A stretch of 64,000 nucleotides of DNA from Streptomyces sp. ADI95-17 (GTDB taxonomy: Bacteria; Actinomycetota; Actinomycetes; Streptomycetales; Streptomycetaceae): NCBI RefSeq assembly GCF_003846175.1, contig NZ_ML123045.1, positions 726,789 through 790,788 on the forward strand, given 5' to 3'. Every line of letters starts with the position of its first letter. The stretch's first letter is position 1. Of this stretch, positions 36,598 to 43,922 are shown piece after piece. The position numbers and the translations under genes were made by a program. Under the pieces are notes generated by a model. The model saw only the letters and a program-made list of their open reading frames with translations. It ran no database searches and had not been told where the DNA came from.

Positions 36598-37285
36598 GGT
36601 TCTCTCCTCCGTCTCCGGCCTGCGGCTGTGCATCGATTCGGTAGCCGACGCCGGAGACCGTGGCGATGATCCACGGCTCACCGAGACGCTTGCGCAGTGC
36701 TGAGACGGTGATTCGGACAGCATTGGTGAACGGATCGGCGTTCTCATCCCACGCGCGCTCCAGAAGTTCCTCAGCGCTGACGACACCGCCCTCGGCGGCG
36801 ATGAGGACCTCTAGTACGGCGAACTGCTTGCGCGTCAGCGCGACGTAGCGGCCGTCCCGGTAGACCTCGCGTCGGAACGGATCCAGCCGCAGCCCTGCGA
36901 TCTCACGGACCGGAGGCCGGCTGTGGGCACGCCTGCGGTCGAGCGCCCGGAGCCTGAGGACGAGTTCCTGCAGTTCGAACGGTTTCGTGAGGTAGTCGTC
37001 GGCGCCGAGTTCGAAGCCGGATGCCTTGTCGTCGAGGCGGTCGGCCGCGGTCAGCATGAGGATCGGCATGCCGCTGCCCGAGGCGACGATGCGTTTGGCG
37101 ATCTCGTCACCGGAAGGTCCGGGGATGTCGCGGTCGAGGACGGCGATGTCGTATCTGTTGATGCTCAGCATTTCCAGGGCGATGTCGCCGTCGCCGGCGA
37201 GGTCGGCCGCGATGGCTTCCAGGCGCAGGCCATCGCGGATGGCTTCCGCCATATAGGGTTCGTCCTCGACGATCAGCACACGCAT
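36590..37285 (-). CDS. vanR: response regulator VanR (OmpR/PhoB type)
   Basis: 231 residues. Receiver: VEDEPYMAEA with the acidic pair, phosphorylation Asp in YDIAVLDRDIPGPSGDE, MLTAADRLDDKASGFELGADDYLTKPFE with the conserved Lys. A C-terminal winged helix follows (VRITVSALRKRLGEPWII ATVSGVGYRI). Start at the ATG at 37285, 23 bases from box D, suggesting autoregulation. It should activate vanHAX, murF, femX and itself through the four boxes. Confidence 0.92.
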   Translation of the reverse strand: MRVLIVEDEPYMAEAIRDGLRLEAIAADLAGDGDIALEMLSINRYDIAVLDRDIPGPSGDEIAKRIVASGSGMPILMLTAADRLDDKASGFELGADDYLTKPFELQELVLRLRALDRRRAHSRPPVREIAGLRLDPFRREVYRDGRYVALTRKQFAVLEVLIAAEGGVVSAEELLERAWDENADPFTNAVRITVSALRKRLGEPWIIATVSGVGYRIDAQPQAGDGGENHG

Positions 37286-37307
37286 GCTCTCGATGTTACG
37301 AGCGGGC

Positions 37308-37351
37308 ACATATCGTCCGCGTATCAAAATCCGCATACGCGTCGACAACAC
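37308..37351. promoter_or_regulatory. VanR box D between vanR and a missing rightward gene
   Basis: Plus strand: ACATATCG, CCGCGTATCAAAAT, GCATACGCG, GACAACAC. Its asymmetric flanks match boxes A-C when read rightward, away from vanR. The inner inverted repeat (GCGTAT/ATACGC) also allows leftward reading, and the distance to the vanR ATG (23 bases) fits. Probably bidirectional; the rightward gene is gone. Confidence 0.75.
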
Positions 37352-37560
37352 CGTGCCACCGTCTATCAGTGCATCGCGACCGCCTTCAACGAACATCCCG
37401 GGAAGGCATTCGGGGGCCGTGACCTGCATGAACACCACGATCTGCCCATCGACGAGCCTTCGGTCAACGTCACCCTTGAGGGGGCCGTTGGTGCGGACGG
37501 CGAGGAAGCACGGCAGGCCATGCCGACGGGCTCCCCCGCCGTGTTTCAGACACGTCGGCA
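37352..37560 (+). pseudogene. decayed rightward coding remnant after VanR box D
   Basis: One plus-strand frame reads TVYQCIATAFNEHPGKAF, GRDLHEHHDLPIDEPSVNVT and then degenerates. It resembles the winged-helix start of small proteins that accompany Streptomyces transposases, but has no start codon. It is not vanJ. Confidence 0.35.
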
Positions 37561-37570
37561 GACGTCAGGT

Positions 37571-38715
37571 TCAGCTGCACGATCCGTACGGGGCCGTTCC
37601 AGGGCGGGCGGCGGGCAGGCGGCGGACGTTGCCGAGGGTTGCGACCTGTTCCCGTAGACGCACGATCTCGTCGTGCTGTGCGGCCAAGCGTGAGACGGCG
37701 AGTTCCTTGAACGCTGTGAGCTCGGCAACGGTCTCGTCCCGCTGAGCCAGGCGTTCCTTGAGCTCGGCGACCTTGATCTTGAGCCGTTCGAGCGGTATCT
37801 CGGCGTCGGTGTCAGTGACTTGGGTGGCAGCCGCAGCGAGCTGCGTGGGGTCGTACTTGATCAGGACGTCCTCGATGCGCTGGGCGTAGTGGCCGAAGGC
37901 GGCCATGAACTGCGTGGCAGGCATCTGCTGCCACTGCCTGGCGAAGAACGCCTTCATGCGCAGGAGGTTCGCCGCGTGCCGCGGTGTGAACAGGGCGAGG
38001 GGACACAGCAGGCACACCCAGGGGCGGGCCGGGCACGGCTTTCCCTTCGGGCCGTGCACTCCAGCAGTCGGATCGGCGCAGGACGCCACGAACACATCGC
38101 GCTGCCCACCCACGAGCTCGGCGATCGCCCGATCGTCCAACTCCAGTTCGCTGACCAGTTGCGGGAACTGACGGGCCAAGTCGGCGACCTGCTCGTCCGA
38201 CAGCACCATGGGCGGCTGGCCCCGGCGGAGCAGATCGCCCTGGGCCTGCTCGACGATGTCTTCCAGGGCGTTCTGCTGGGCCTCGGTCATCGCGGACAGG
38301 TAGTGGTCGCCTTCCACTCCCGGGGTGTGGTTGGGGTCGATCGTCGAGCGTCGGCTGCCGATCCAGGAAGAGCGGTCCCGGTGGGACTCGAACGTCGTGC
38401 GGATCCGGTGACGGTGCATCACGACCGGTGCCCCGTGGGCGTCGACCACGCCCGCGTCCCGGGACCAGTCGACGATGGTGGACTTGCAGGGGCGCCCGTA
38501 TCTCCACGGCCCGAGTCCCTCGTCGCCCGCGCGGCGTGAGGTGTAGGCGAGCCACAGCCATAGCCCGTTGCGCAACTCGGGTGGGCAGTGTGACCTCGCC
38601 AGTTCGGCATACTCGAGCCAGCGCTCCAGCAGCCGCACCGCCTTGCTCGGCAGTGTGATGCTCTCCTCGGACGTGCGGCCCTTGATGTAGCGGACCAGCA
38701 CCGCGCTGTCGCCGG
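37571..38715 (-). pseudogene. large tyrosine recombinase (TnpB-like of Tn554-type modules), 5' truncated
   Basis: About 380 codons. The intact C-terminal part has LRNGLWLWLAYTSRR, catalytic HRHRIRTTFESHR, IDPNHTPGVEGDHYLSA with the probable catalytic Tyr, a Cys-rich segment (FVASCADPTAG, CPARPWVCLLCPLALF) and a C-terminal coiled coil. Such recombinases normally have several hundred residues more at the N-terminus; here homology begins near 38715, exactly where a truncated GntR gene begins on the other strand. Confidence 0.72.
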
Positions 38716-39114
38716 CCCAGTGTGGCGGAACGGCTCGGTGTGCCCTCAAATGAACAGAGCGTCGTGCACCGCGAGAACCATTACTTCGCAGACGACGAAC
38801 CCGTTCAGATCGTCTCGACATACCTTCGGTGGGATGAAGCCAAGAACACCTTGCTCATGCAGCCCAAGACCGGGAAAGACGGGATCTACGGACGGCTTGA
38901 GGATCTAGGGCACGTCATGACCCGGGTCCGCGACGAGATCAGTGCTCGGATGCCTACGCCGGAAGAAGCACGGATTCTCCATTTGCTGCCGGGCGTTCCG
39001 ATCCTGGAGGTACTCCACACCAGCTTTGCTCAGAACCTGCAACCGTTCGAGGTCTCCAGGCACGTGCACCGAGCGGATCAGACCGGCCTGCTGTACGAGC
39101 TGCCGGTTGAGTAA
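38716..39114 (+). pseudogene. GntR family regulator lacking its DNA-binding domain (UTRA domain only)
   Basis: 130 codons (ORF from the GTG at 38722): VVHRENHYFADDEPVQIVS, YLRWDEAKN, RVRDEISARMPTPEEA, LLPGVPILEVLH and FEVSRHVHRADQTGLLYELP. This is the effector-binding UTRA domain of HutC-type GntR regulators such as the KorSA class in Streptomyces integrative elements. The N-terminal winged helix is gone at the recombinase junction, so it cannot bind DNA as encoded. Confidence 0.75.
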
Positions 39115-39139
39115 CCCACGTCGAAGAGGAAAATCGCCC

Positions 39140-39649
39140 ATGCCAAAGGCCGTAGTTCGCCCGCGGAAGACACACGACCTCTCAGAGGCTGCAACCATTC
39201 TGACCGCAGTACACGAACTTGACGGGTACCCGGTCGAAGGGGTGGAGGACCCGCAGGCATGGCTGTCCCCGGAAGGGCTGCTGGCAGCTTGGGTCGCCGA
39301 ACTCGATGGGCGTGTGGTGGGGCATGTCGCCATCAACAGCCCGCAACCAGAGGAAGAGCCGGCCCGCCTCTGGAGGGAGAAGAGTGGCGAGTACGACTCT
39401 CGCATCGGAGTACTGGCCCGGCTCTTCGTCGCGCGCGAAGCACGTAAGGAAGCTGTCGGCAAACACCTCATGGAAGCCGCCACGGCCTACGCCCGAGAGA
39501 CGCAACTGCGCTTGGTGCTGGAGGTCTTGACGAAGGACGCTGCCGCAATCCGCCTTTATGAACGCCTCGGCTGGCAACGGATCGGCGAAGCCCTCCACAC
39601 CTTCGGCGGCAAGCAGGTCGACGCCGTCTGCTTCGTGGCACCTGCCTGA
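39140..39649 (+). CDS. GNAT family N-acetyltransferase
   Basis: 169 residues with AAGAGGA upstream of the ATG. GNAT landmarks: AATILTAVHELDGYP, LAAWVAELDGRVVGHVAI, IGVLARLFVAREARKEAVGKHLMEAA (acetyl-CoA pyrophosphate loop, slightly atypical) and AAIRLYERLGWQRIGEAL. It starts 25 bases after the GntR remnant, suggesting an old regulator-enzyme operon. The substrate is unknown; it could be a drug or a small amine. It is the only intact gene of the element's right third. Confidence 0.82.
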   Translation: MPKAVVRPRKTHDLSEAATILTAVHELDGYPVEGVEDPQAWLSPEGLLAAWVAELDGRVVGHVAINSPQPEEEPARLWREKSGEYDSRIGVLARLFVAREARKEAVGKHLMEAATAYARETQLRLVLEVLTKDAAAIRLYERLGWQRIGEALHTFGGKQVDAVCFVAPA

Positions 39650-39940
39650 AAACGAGAGCTGTTACAGGTTTCTCTACCTCATCAAGGCACCCGGCTGCGC
39701 TCCGCTCCGCCGGGCGCGCTTCCCGGCTCTGGCTGCGCCCGCGCTCCTGCCTTCGGCCCGCTCGGCGCTGCCGCCGCCGACGCGCGCCCGCTGTGTAGGC
39801 GTGGGGCATAAGACGAGAACCAAGCCCGCGGCTTCACGACGATGCCTCCGGCGGGGGCGCAAAGACCCCGGGATGGGAGGGGCGCCGTTCGTGAGTGCCG
39901 GCCGGAGCGTGGCGAGCGTCGTGGGCTCCCATCCCGACCA
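39650..39940. other. gene-free GC-skewed segment of the element
   Basis: No supported gene. Dense in GCGC/CGGCGC runs such as the alternating segment at 39690-39800. I have seen such tracts beside rep/tra genes of Streptomyces elements; here no rep or tra gene accompanies it. Confidence 0.35.
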
Positions 39941-40058
39941 CCTTCGACCCAGGCAGAGCCGAGCGGTCGCGGTTCAGGGCGTCAAGGTCGTTCGTACAGT
40001 GGCGCGCTCCACCTTGACGCCCTGAACCGCGACCGCTCCACGGTGTGTGGGTCGAAGG
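39941..40058. repeat. large two-tier inverted repeat, candidate replication or transfer origin
   Basis: Inner arms 39961-39988 and 40011-40038 are perfect 28-bp inverted repeats with a 22-base spacer. Outer arms CCTTCGACCC (39941-39950) and GGGTCGAAGG (40049-40058) are also perfect. The whole folds into a cruciform-like stem with symmetric internal loops of 10 bases each. Such structures serve as origins (dso/sso, oriT) on rolling-circle elements; that role is inferred. Confidence 0.75.
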
Positions 40059-40408
40059 CGGACGGGACGGGAACTAGGTGAGTGGTGGTTCAAGAGGAGC
40101 AGACCTGCGGGCACACGCCTTGCCCCATGAAAACTCCTACCCCGGTCCGCCGTTGTGCGGCGAGCACTTCGACCACACCACCGACTAGAATCAGCCATCT
40201 TTACTGACTCGCTGGGGCTCGGATTCATTGAACAAAACCGCAGGTCAACATAGTTTATCGCTCTTCGGTAGCGAATAAGCCCTGCTCAACGCGCTTTGGG
40301 GTGGCTGAAACTTGAGAGCATTGGTTACGTCGGAGCTCTTCAATGGGACCTGTCTGGTCAGTGAGGTCGAGGCCAGCGCCGCAGCGGCACCGTTGCTAGC
40401 GTCCAACT
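40059..40408. other. gene-free A/T-richer segment of the element
   Basis: Nothing convincing on either strand. Base composition is clearly less GC-rich than the chromosome (for example 40190-40290), consistent with acquired DNA. Confidence 0.4.
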
Positions 40409-40642
40409 GTGCCGCCCGCCTTGGAGCGCACGTTGTGGAACCCGCCCGTGTCAAGCCCTGGCGCGGGCATCTGGCTAGTCGTGCTGATCTTTATTGCAGC
40501 GATCTCGTGGAAACCCATGGCAGAGGCCATCGGTATCTACGCCGACATTGCCCCACTACTCGTGCTGGGCACTGGATGCTGCGGCGCCCTCCCGGGGCCG
40601 TCTCGGCGCCGTGGAAGGGTGCGCAGCGCCGACCAATGCTGA
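40409..40642 (+). CDS. possible small membrane protein of the element
   Basis: 77 codons from GTG. Two hydrophobic stretches (IWLVVLIFIAAISW and IYADIAPLLVLGTGCCGAL) could be membrane helices, as in the small spread proteins of Streptomyces plasmids. No good ribosome binding site and no family recognised, so it may be chance. Confidence 0.3.
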   Translation: MPPALERTLWNPPVSSPGAGIWLVVLIFIAAISWKPMAEAIGIYADIAPLLVLGTGCCGALPGPSRRRGRVRSADQC

Positions 40643-40717
40643 CAACTGCCGACGGCTCAAGAGCAGGTCACAGCGCTGTTTGATGACGTGGCCGCAGGTC
40701 GGGAACCCGGCAAGCCA

Positions 40718-40803
40718 CTTCCTGCGCAACAAGAAGCAGGAGTGGGAGGAGTACCGCTCCGAGGTCACCGCCTTCGAGCTGAAGGCGCTGCTGCCGGTGC
40801 TGT
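40718..40803 (+). repeat. attR: displaced native 3' end of glnA2
   Basis: Perfect copy of 27136-27221, followed by the chromosomal stop TGA (40803-40805) and the native glnA2 terminator. Upstream sequence is unrelated to glnA2, so this is an att remnant and not a gene. Confidence 0.92.
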
Positions 40804-40822
40804 GACCGCGGCGCAGTGACAT

Positions 40823-40853
40823 CCGGGCCGGAGGCGGTGCGCCTCCGGCCCGG
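40823..40853 (+). terminator. native glnA2 terminator, now separated from the gene
   Basis: Perfect 14-bp stem CCGGGCCGGAGGCG-GTG-CGCCTCCGGCCCGG, 17 bases after the displaced stop codon. Confidence 0.85.
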
Positions 40854-40877
40854 AGTGCGTTCGGGTTGAATACCCGC

Positions 40878-41012
40878 ATGCGAAAGAGCGACGACCCCGC
40901 GAGAACCGGTGCCCGGCTGACCGCGTCCGGCTGTCTGGCCGGCCTGCTGGTCGCGCTCGCGATCCCGCTGTGGATCGTCGGCGCGCTCCTGCTCGACGTC
41001 CTCTTCCGCTGA
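40878..41012 (+). CDS. small single-helix membrane protein
   Basis: 44 residues: a polar, basic N-terminus (MRKSDDPARTGARL) then one long hydrophobic helix (CLAGLLVALAIPLWIVGALLLDVLF). Regular Streptomyces codon use. The ribosome binding site is weak (GGTTGAA). Position just after the native glnA2 terminator suggests an independent small gene. Function unknown. Confidence 0.5.
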   Translation: MRKSDDPARTGARLTASGCLAGLLVALAIPLWIVGALLLDVLFR

Positions 41013-41069
41013 GAAGCCGAGCCCCCGGCGCCGAACAGGTCGTGGAACGAAGCCAGTTGGGGGACTGGT

Positions 41070-41082
41070 AGGAAAGTTTCCT
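41070..41082. promoter_or_regulatory. short palindrome upstream of the phosphoesterase operon
   Basis: AGGAAA-G-TTTCCT, perfect 6-bp arms, 178 bases before the metallophosphoesterase start. Similar GGAAA-TTTCC palindromes precede secreted-enzyme genes in Streptomyces; I cannot name the regulator. Confidence 0.4.
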
Positions 41083-41259
41083 GTTCGCTAGCATTCCCGG
41101 CGGTGGCCCGGCGCGGTGCCCCGCTCCTCAGGCATGACGCGCTCAGTGAGAGCTCTGGCCCGGCCACCACGACCCCGCCCCTGCCCGCACCCGGGCCGGA
41201 TGCGGGGCCACGCACCGATGCCCAGCTCTCGCCACCCCCACAAGGCCAGGAGTCCAGGG

Positions 41260-42606
41260 ATGCACCCGAACGGCTCAGCTCTGCTTCTCACGCCCACGCG
41301 GCGCCGTACGGTGGGCGTGGTCATCGCCGCCGTACTCGTCCTCGTGGGCGGCCTGTTGCTCGCCTACCCCGACCGGGCCGGCGCCGCCGCCGACCCCCTC
41401 ATCTCGGGCGGCAAGTCCGCCGCCTCCTCCTCCGACGAAAGCTCCGACCTCGGACCGCAGAACGCCTTCGACGGCGACCCCGCCACCCGCTGGGCCAGCG
41501 TCGAGGGCAAGGACCCCCAGTGGCTGAGCGTCGACCTCGGCGCCACTGCCGATGTCACGCGGGTGAAGCTGAGCTGGGAGGACGCGTACGCCAAGGCGTA
41601 CCGGATCGAGATCTCCGCCGACGGCACCACCTGGACCCGGCTCGCCGACGAGACGGCCGGCGACGGCGGCACCGACGACTGGCCCGCCCTCACCGGGAAG
41701 GGCCGCTACCTGCGCGTGTACGGCACCGCACGCGCCACCGCCTACGGCTACTCGCTGTACGAGTTCGAGGTGTACGGCACGCTCGGCGGCCAGCCGCCGC
41801 AGACCGGTGCCTTCACCGTGGTCGCCGCCGGTGACATCGCCGCCCAGTGCACCGCGTCCGACAGCGACTGCGCCCACCCCAAGACCGCGGCACTGGCCAA
41901 GAAGATCGACCCGAAGTTCTATCTGACGATGGGCGACAGCCAGTACGACGACGCCCGGATCTCCGACTTCCGCGCCTACTACGACAAGACCTGGGGCGCC
42001 TTCAAGGCCAAGACGCGTCCGGTGCCGGGCAACCACGAGACGTACGACCCGGCCGGCGCACTGGCCGGCTACAAGGCCTACTTCGGGGACATCGCCTACC
42101 CCCAGGGCAAGACCTACTACAGCTACGACGAGGGCAACTGGCACTTCATCGCCCTCGACTCCAACTCCTTCGACAAGACCGCCCAGATCGACTGGCTCAA
42201 GGCCGACCTCGCCAAGAACAGCAAGGCGTGCATCGCCGCCTACTGGCACCACCCGCTGTACTCCTCGGGCGGACACGGCAACGACCCGGTCAGCAGGCCG
42301 GTCTGGAAGATCCTGTACGGGGCCAAGGCCGACCTGGTGCTCAACGGGCACGACCACCACTACGAGCGGTTCGCCCCGCAGAACCCCGACGGGAAGGCCG
42401 TCGCCGACGGGATCACCGAGATCGTCGGCGGGATGGGCGGTGCCGAGCCCTACCCCATCGAGGAGGTCCAGCCCAACAGCCAGAAGCGGATCAGCGGTGA
42501 ATACGGCGTCCTGAAGATGGACTTCACCGACTCCGGCTACAGCTGGAACTACCTCGGCACCGACGGCAAGACCAAGGACACCAGCCCGAAGTACACCTGC
42601 CACTGA
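41260..42606 (+). CDS. secreted metallophosphoesterase with discoidin/CBM32-like domain
   Basis: 448 residues from the ATG at 41260 (AGGAG eight bases upstream). Signal sequence RRRTVGVVIAAVLVLVGGLLLAYPDRAGAAA. F5/8-type C domain (about 45-170: NAFDGDPATRWASVEGKDPQWLSVDLG ... RYLRVYG). Calcineurin-like phosphoesterase: VVAAGDIAAQC, MGDSQYDD, VPGNHETYD, AAYWHHPLYSSG and LNGHDHHYER, with all metal ligands. Likely a cell-surface phosphatase that binds glycans. First gene of a three-gene operon (TGATG overlap with the MFS gene). Confidence 0.9.
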   Translation: MHPNGSALLLTPTRRRTVGVVIAAVLVLVGGLLLAYPDRAGAAADPLISGGKSAASSSDESSDLGPQNAFDGDPATRWASVEGKDPQWLSVDLGATADVTRVKLSWEDAYAKAYRIEISADGTTWTRLADETAGDGGTDDWPALTGKGRYLRVYGTARATAYGYSLYEFEVYGTLGGQPPQTGAFTVVAAGDIAAQCTASDSDCAHPKTAALAKKIDPKFYLTMGDSQYDDARISDFRAYYDKTWGAFKAKTRPVPGNHETYDPAGALAGYKAYFGDIAYPQGKTYYSYDEGNWHFIALDSNSFDKTAQIDWLKADLAKNSKACIAAYWHHPLYSSGGHGNDPVSRPVWKILYGAKADLVLNGHDHHYERFAPQNPDGKAVADGITEIVGGMGGAEPYPIEEVQPNSQKRISGEYGVLKMDFTDSGYSWNYLGTDGKTKDTSPKYTCH

Positions 42607-43922
42607 TGTACCTGGCGACCACAGGCCGCCGCGACACACCGGTCCGACCCCGCTCCGGCGGGGCGGGCCGGCGTGTCCCCGGCACCGTCCTGGCACTCGG
42701 CACGGTCAGTCTCGTCACCGACATCTCCTCCGAGATGGTCACCGCGGTGCTGCCGCTCTACCTGGTCCTCGGACTGGGTCTCTCACCCCTCCAATTCGGC
42801 TTCCTGGACGGCCTGTTCAACGGCGTGGCCGCCGTCGTACGACTGCTCGGCGGGTACGCCGCCGACCGCGGCCGCGGACACAAACGGGTCGCCGGGCTCG
42901 GCTACGCCCTCTCCGCCCTCTCCCGGCTCGGCCTGCTCCTCGCGGGCGGCGCCACCGCAGGGATCGCGGCCGCCCTGGCCACCGACCGGGTCGGCAAGGG
43001 CATCCGCACGGCACCCCGCGACGCGCTGATCACCCTGAGCAGCCCGCCCGAGGCGCTCGGCCGGTCCTTCGGCGTGCACCGGGCGATGGACACCACGGGC
43101 GCCCTGCTCGGCCCGCTCGCCGCGTTCGCCCTGCTCTGGGCGACCGCCGACGCCTACGACGCGGTGTTCGTCGTCAGCTTCTGCGTCGGCCTGCTCGGGG
43201 TACTGCTCCTCGTCCTGTACGTCCCCGGGCAGCAACCGGACCTGCCCGTGCGCCCGGCACCGCCCGTGCGCCCGGTACCCCGCGGACGCAAGCCGTTCGA
43301 GGCGCTCCGCGATCCCGCCTTCCGGCGGATCCTGGCCGCCGCCTCCCTGCTGGGCGCCGCCACCATCGGCGACGCCTTCGTCTACCTCCTGCTCCAGGAC
43401 CGGCTCGACCTCCCCGTCAGCTGGTTCCCGCTGCTGCCGCTCGGCGCGGCGGCCTGCTACCTGCTGCTGGCGATCCCGGCGGGCCGGATCGCGGACCGGG
43501 TCGGCCGACGGCTGCCCTTCCTGTACGGACACCTCGCCCTGCTCGGCGTGTACGCCACGCTCCTCGCCCCGGTCGGCGGACCCGCCCTGCTCCTCCTCGT
43601 GCCCGTCCTCGTACTGCTCGGGGTCTTCTACGCCACCACCGACGGGGTGCTGATGGCCCTCGCCGGACCCGTGCTGCCCACCGACGGCCGGGCGGGCGGA
43701 CTCGCCGTGCTCCAGACCGGCCAGGCACTGGCCCGGCTGCTCGCCGCGGCGGGCTTCGGCGCCGCCTGGACCCTGTGGGGGCCGGGCCCCGCGCTGTGGG
43801 CGGCGCTCTCGGCCCTGCTCGCCGCCCTCGCCGGCGGCTGGGCACTGCTGCCGCGCGACCCCTCCGGCACCCCGGCCCCCGGACAGCCGCAAGCCCAGAT
43901 CCCCGAAAGGCGGACCGCATGA
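42606..43922 (+). CDS. MFS transporter
   Basis: 438 residues with 12 hydrophobic segments. SLVTDISSEMVTAVLPLYLV at helix 1 and GYAADRGRGHKRVAGLGYALSALSR (motif A region) are typical of a DHA1-like group often seen with phosphoesterases; RTAPRDALITLSSP follows helix 4. The central loop is Pro/Arg-rich. The ATG shares a base with the previous stop and the stop overlaps the next start (ATGA), so the three proteins are probably made together. Substrate unknown. Confidence 0.86.
   Translation: MYLATTGRRDTPVRPRSGGAGRRVPGTVLALGTVSLVTDISSEMVTAVLPLYLVLGLGLSPLQFGFLDGLFNGVAAVVRLLGGYAADRGRGHKRVAGLGYALSALSRLGLLLAGGATAGIAAALATDRVGKGIRTAPRDALITLSSPPEALGRSFGVHRAMDTTGALLGPLAAFALLWATADAYDAVFVVSFCVGLLGVLLLVLYVPGQQPDLPVRPAPPVRPVPRGRKPFEALRDPAFRRILAAASLLGAATIGDAFVYLLLQDRLDLPVSWFPLLPLGAAACYLLLAIPAGRIADRVGRRLPFLYGHLALLGVYATLLAPVGGPALLLLVPVLVLLGVFYATTDGVLMALAGPVLPTDGRAGGLAVLQTGQALARLLAAAGFGAAWTLWGPGPALWAALSALLAALAGGWALLPRDPSGTPAPGQPQAQIPERRTA

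Larger units (their letters stand above)
27136..40803. mobile_element. integrative element (13.6 kb) carrying glycopeptide resistance, inserted in glnA2
   Basis: Bounded by perfect 86-bp direct repeats of the glnA2 3' end. From the left it holds: a decayed tyrosine integrase next to attL, a methyltransferase fragment, femX, murF-vanX-vanA-vanH (reverse), decayed ArsR/flavin reductase genes, vanS-vanR (reverse), a truncated recombinase, a truncated GntR gene, a GNAT gene, and a palindrome-rich segment. The layout (int beside att, GntR regulator, possible origin) resembles actinobacterial integrative elements, but tra/FtsK and rep genes are absent. The van genes are intact while the mobility genes are broken, so it looks immobilised. 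Confidence 0.9.

Noticed and set aside
37352..37560. vanJ or another van accessory gene
   Set aside because: The remnant lacks membrane or EEP-type features and reads like a broken winged-helix protein.
40494..40805. ORF ending with the GlnA2 C-terminus, as if a second glutamine synthetase
   Set aside because: Only the last 86 bases match glnA2; everything before is unrelated. It is the attR copy fused to element DNA.
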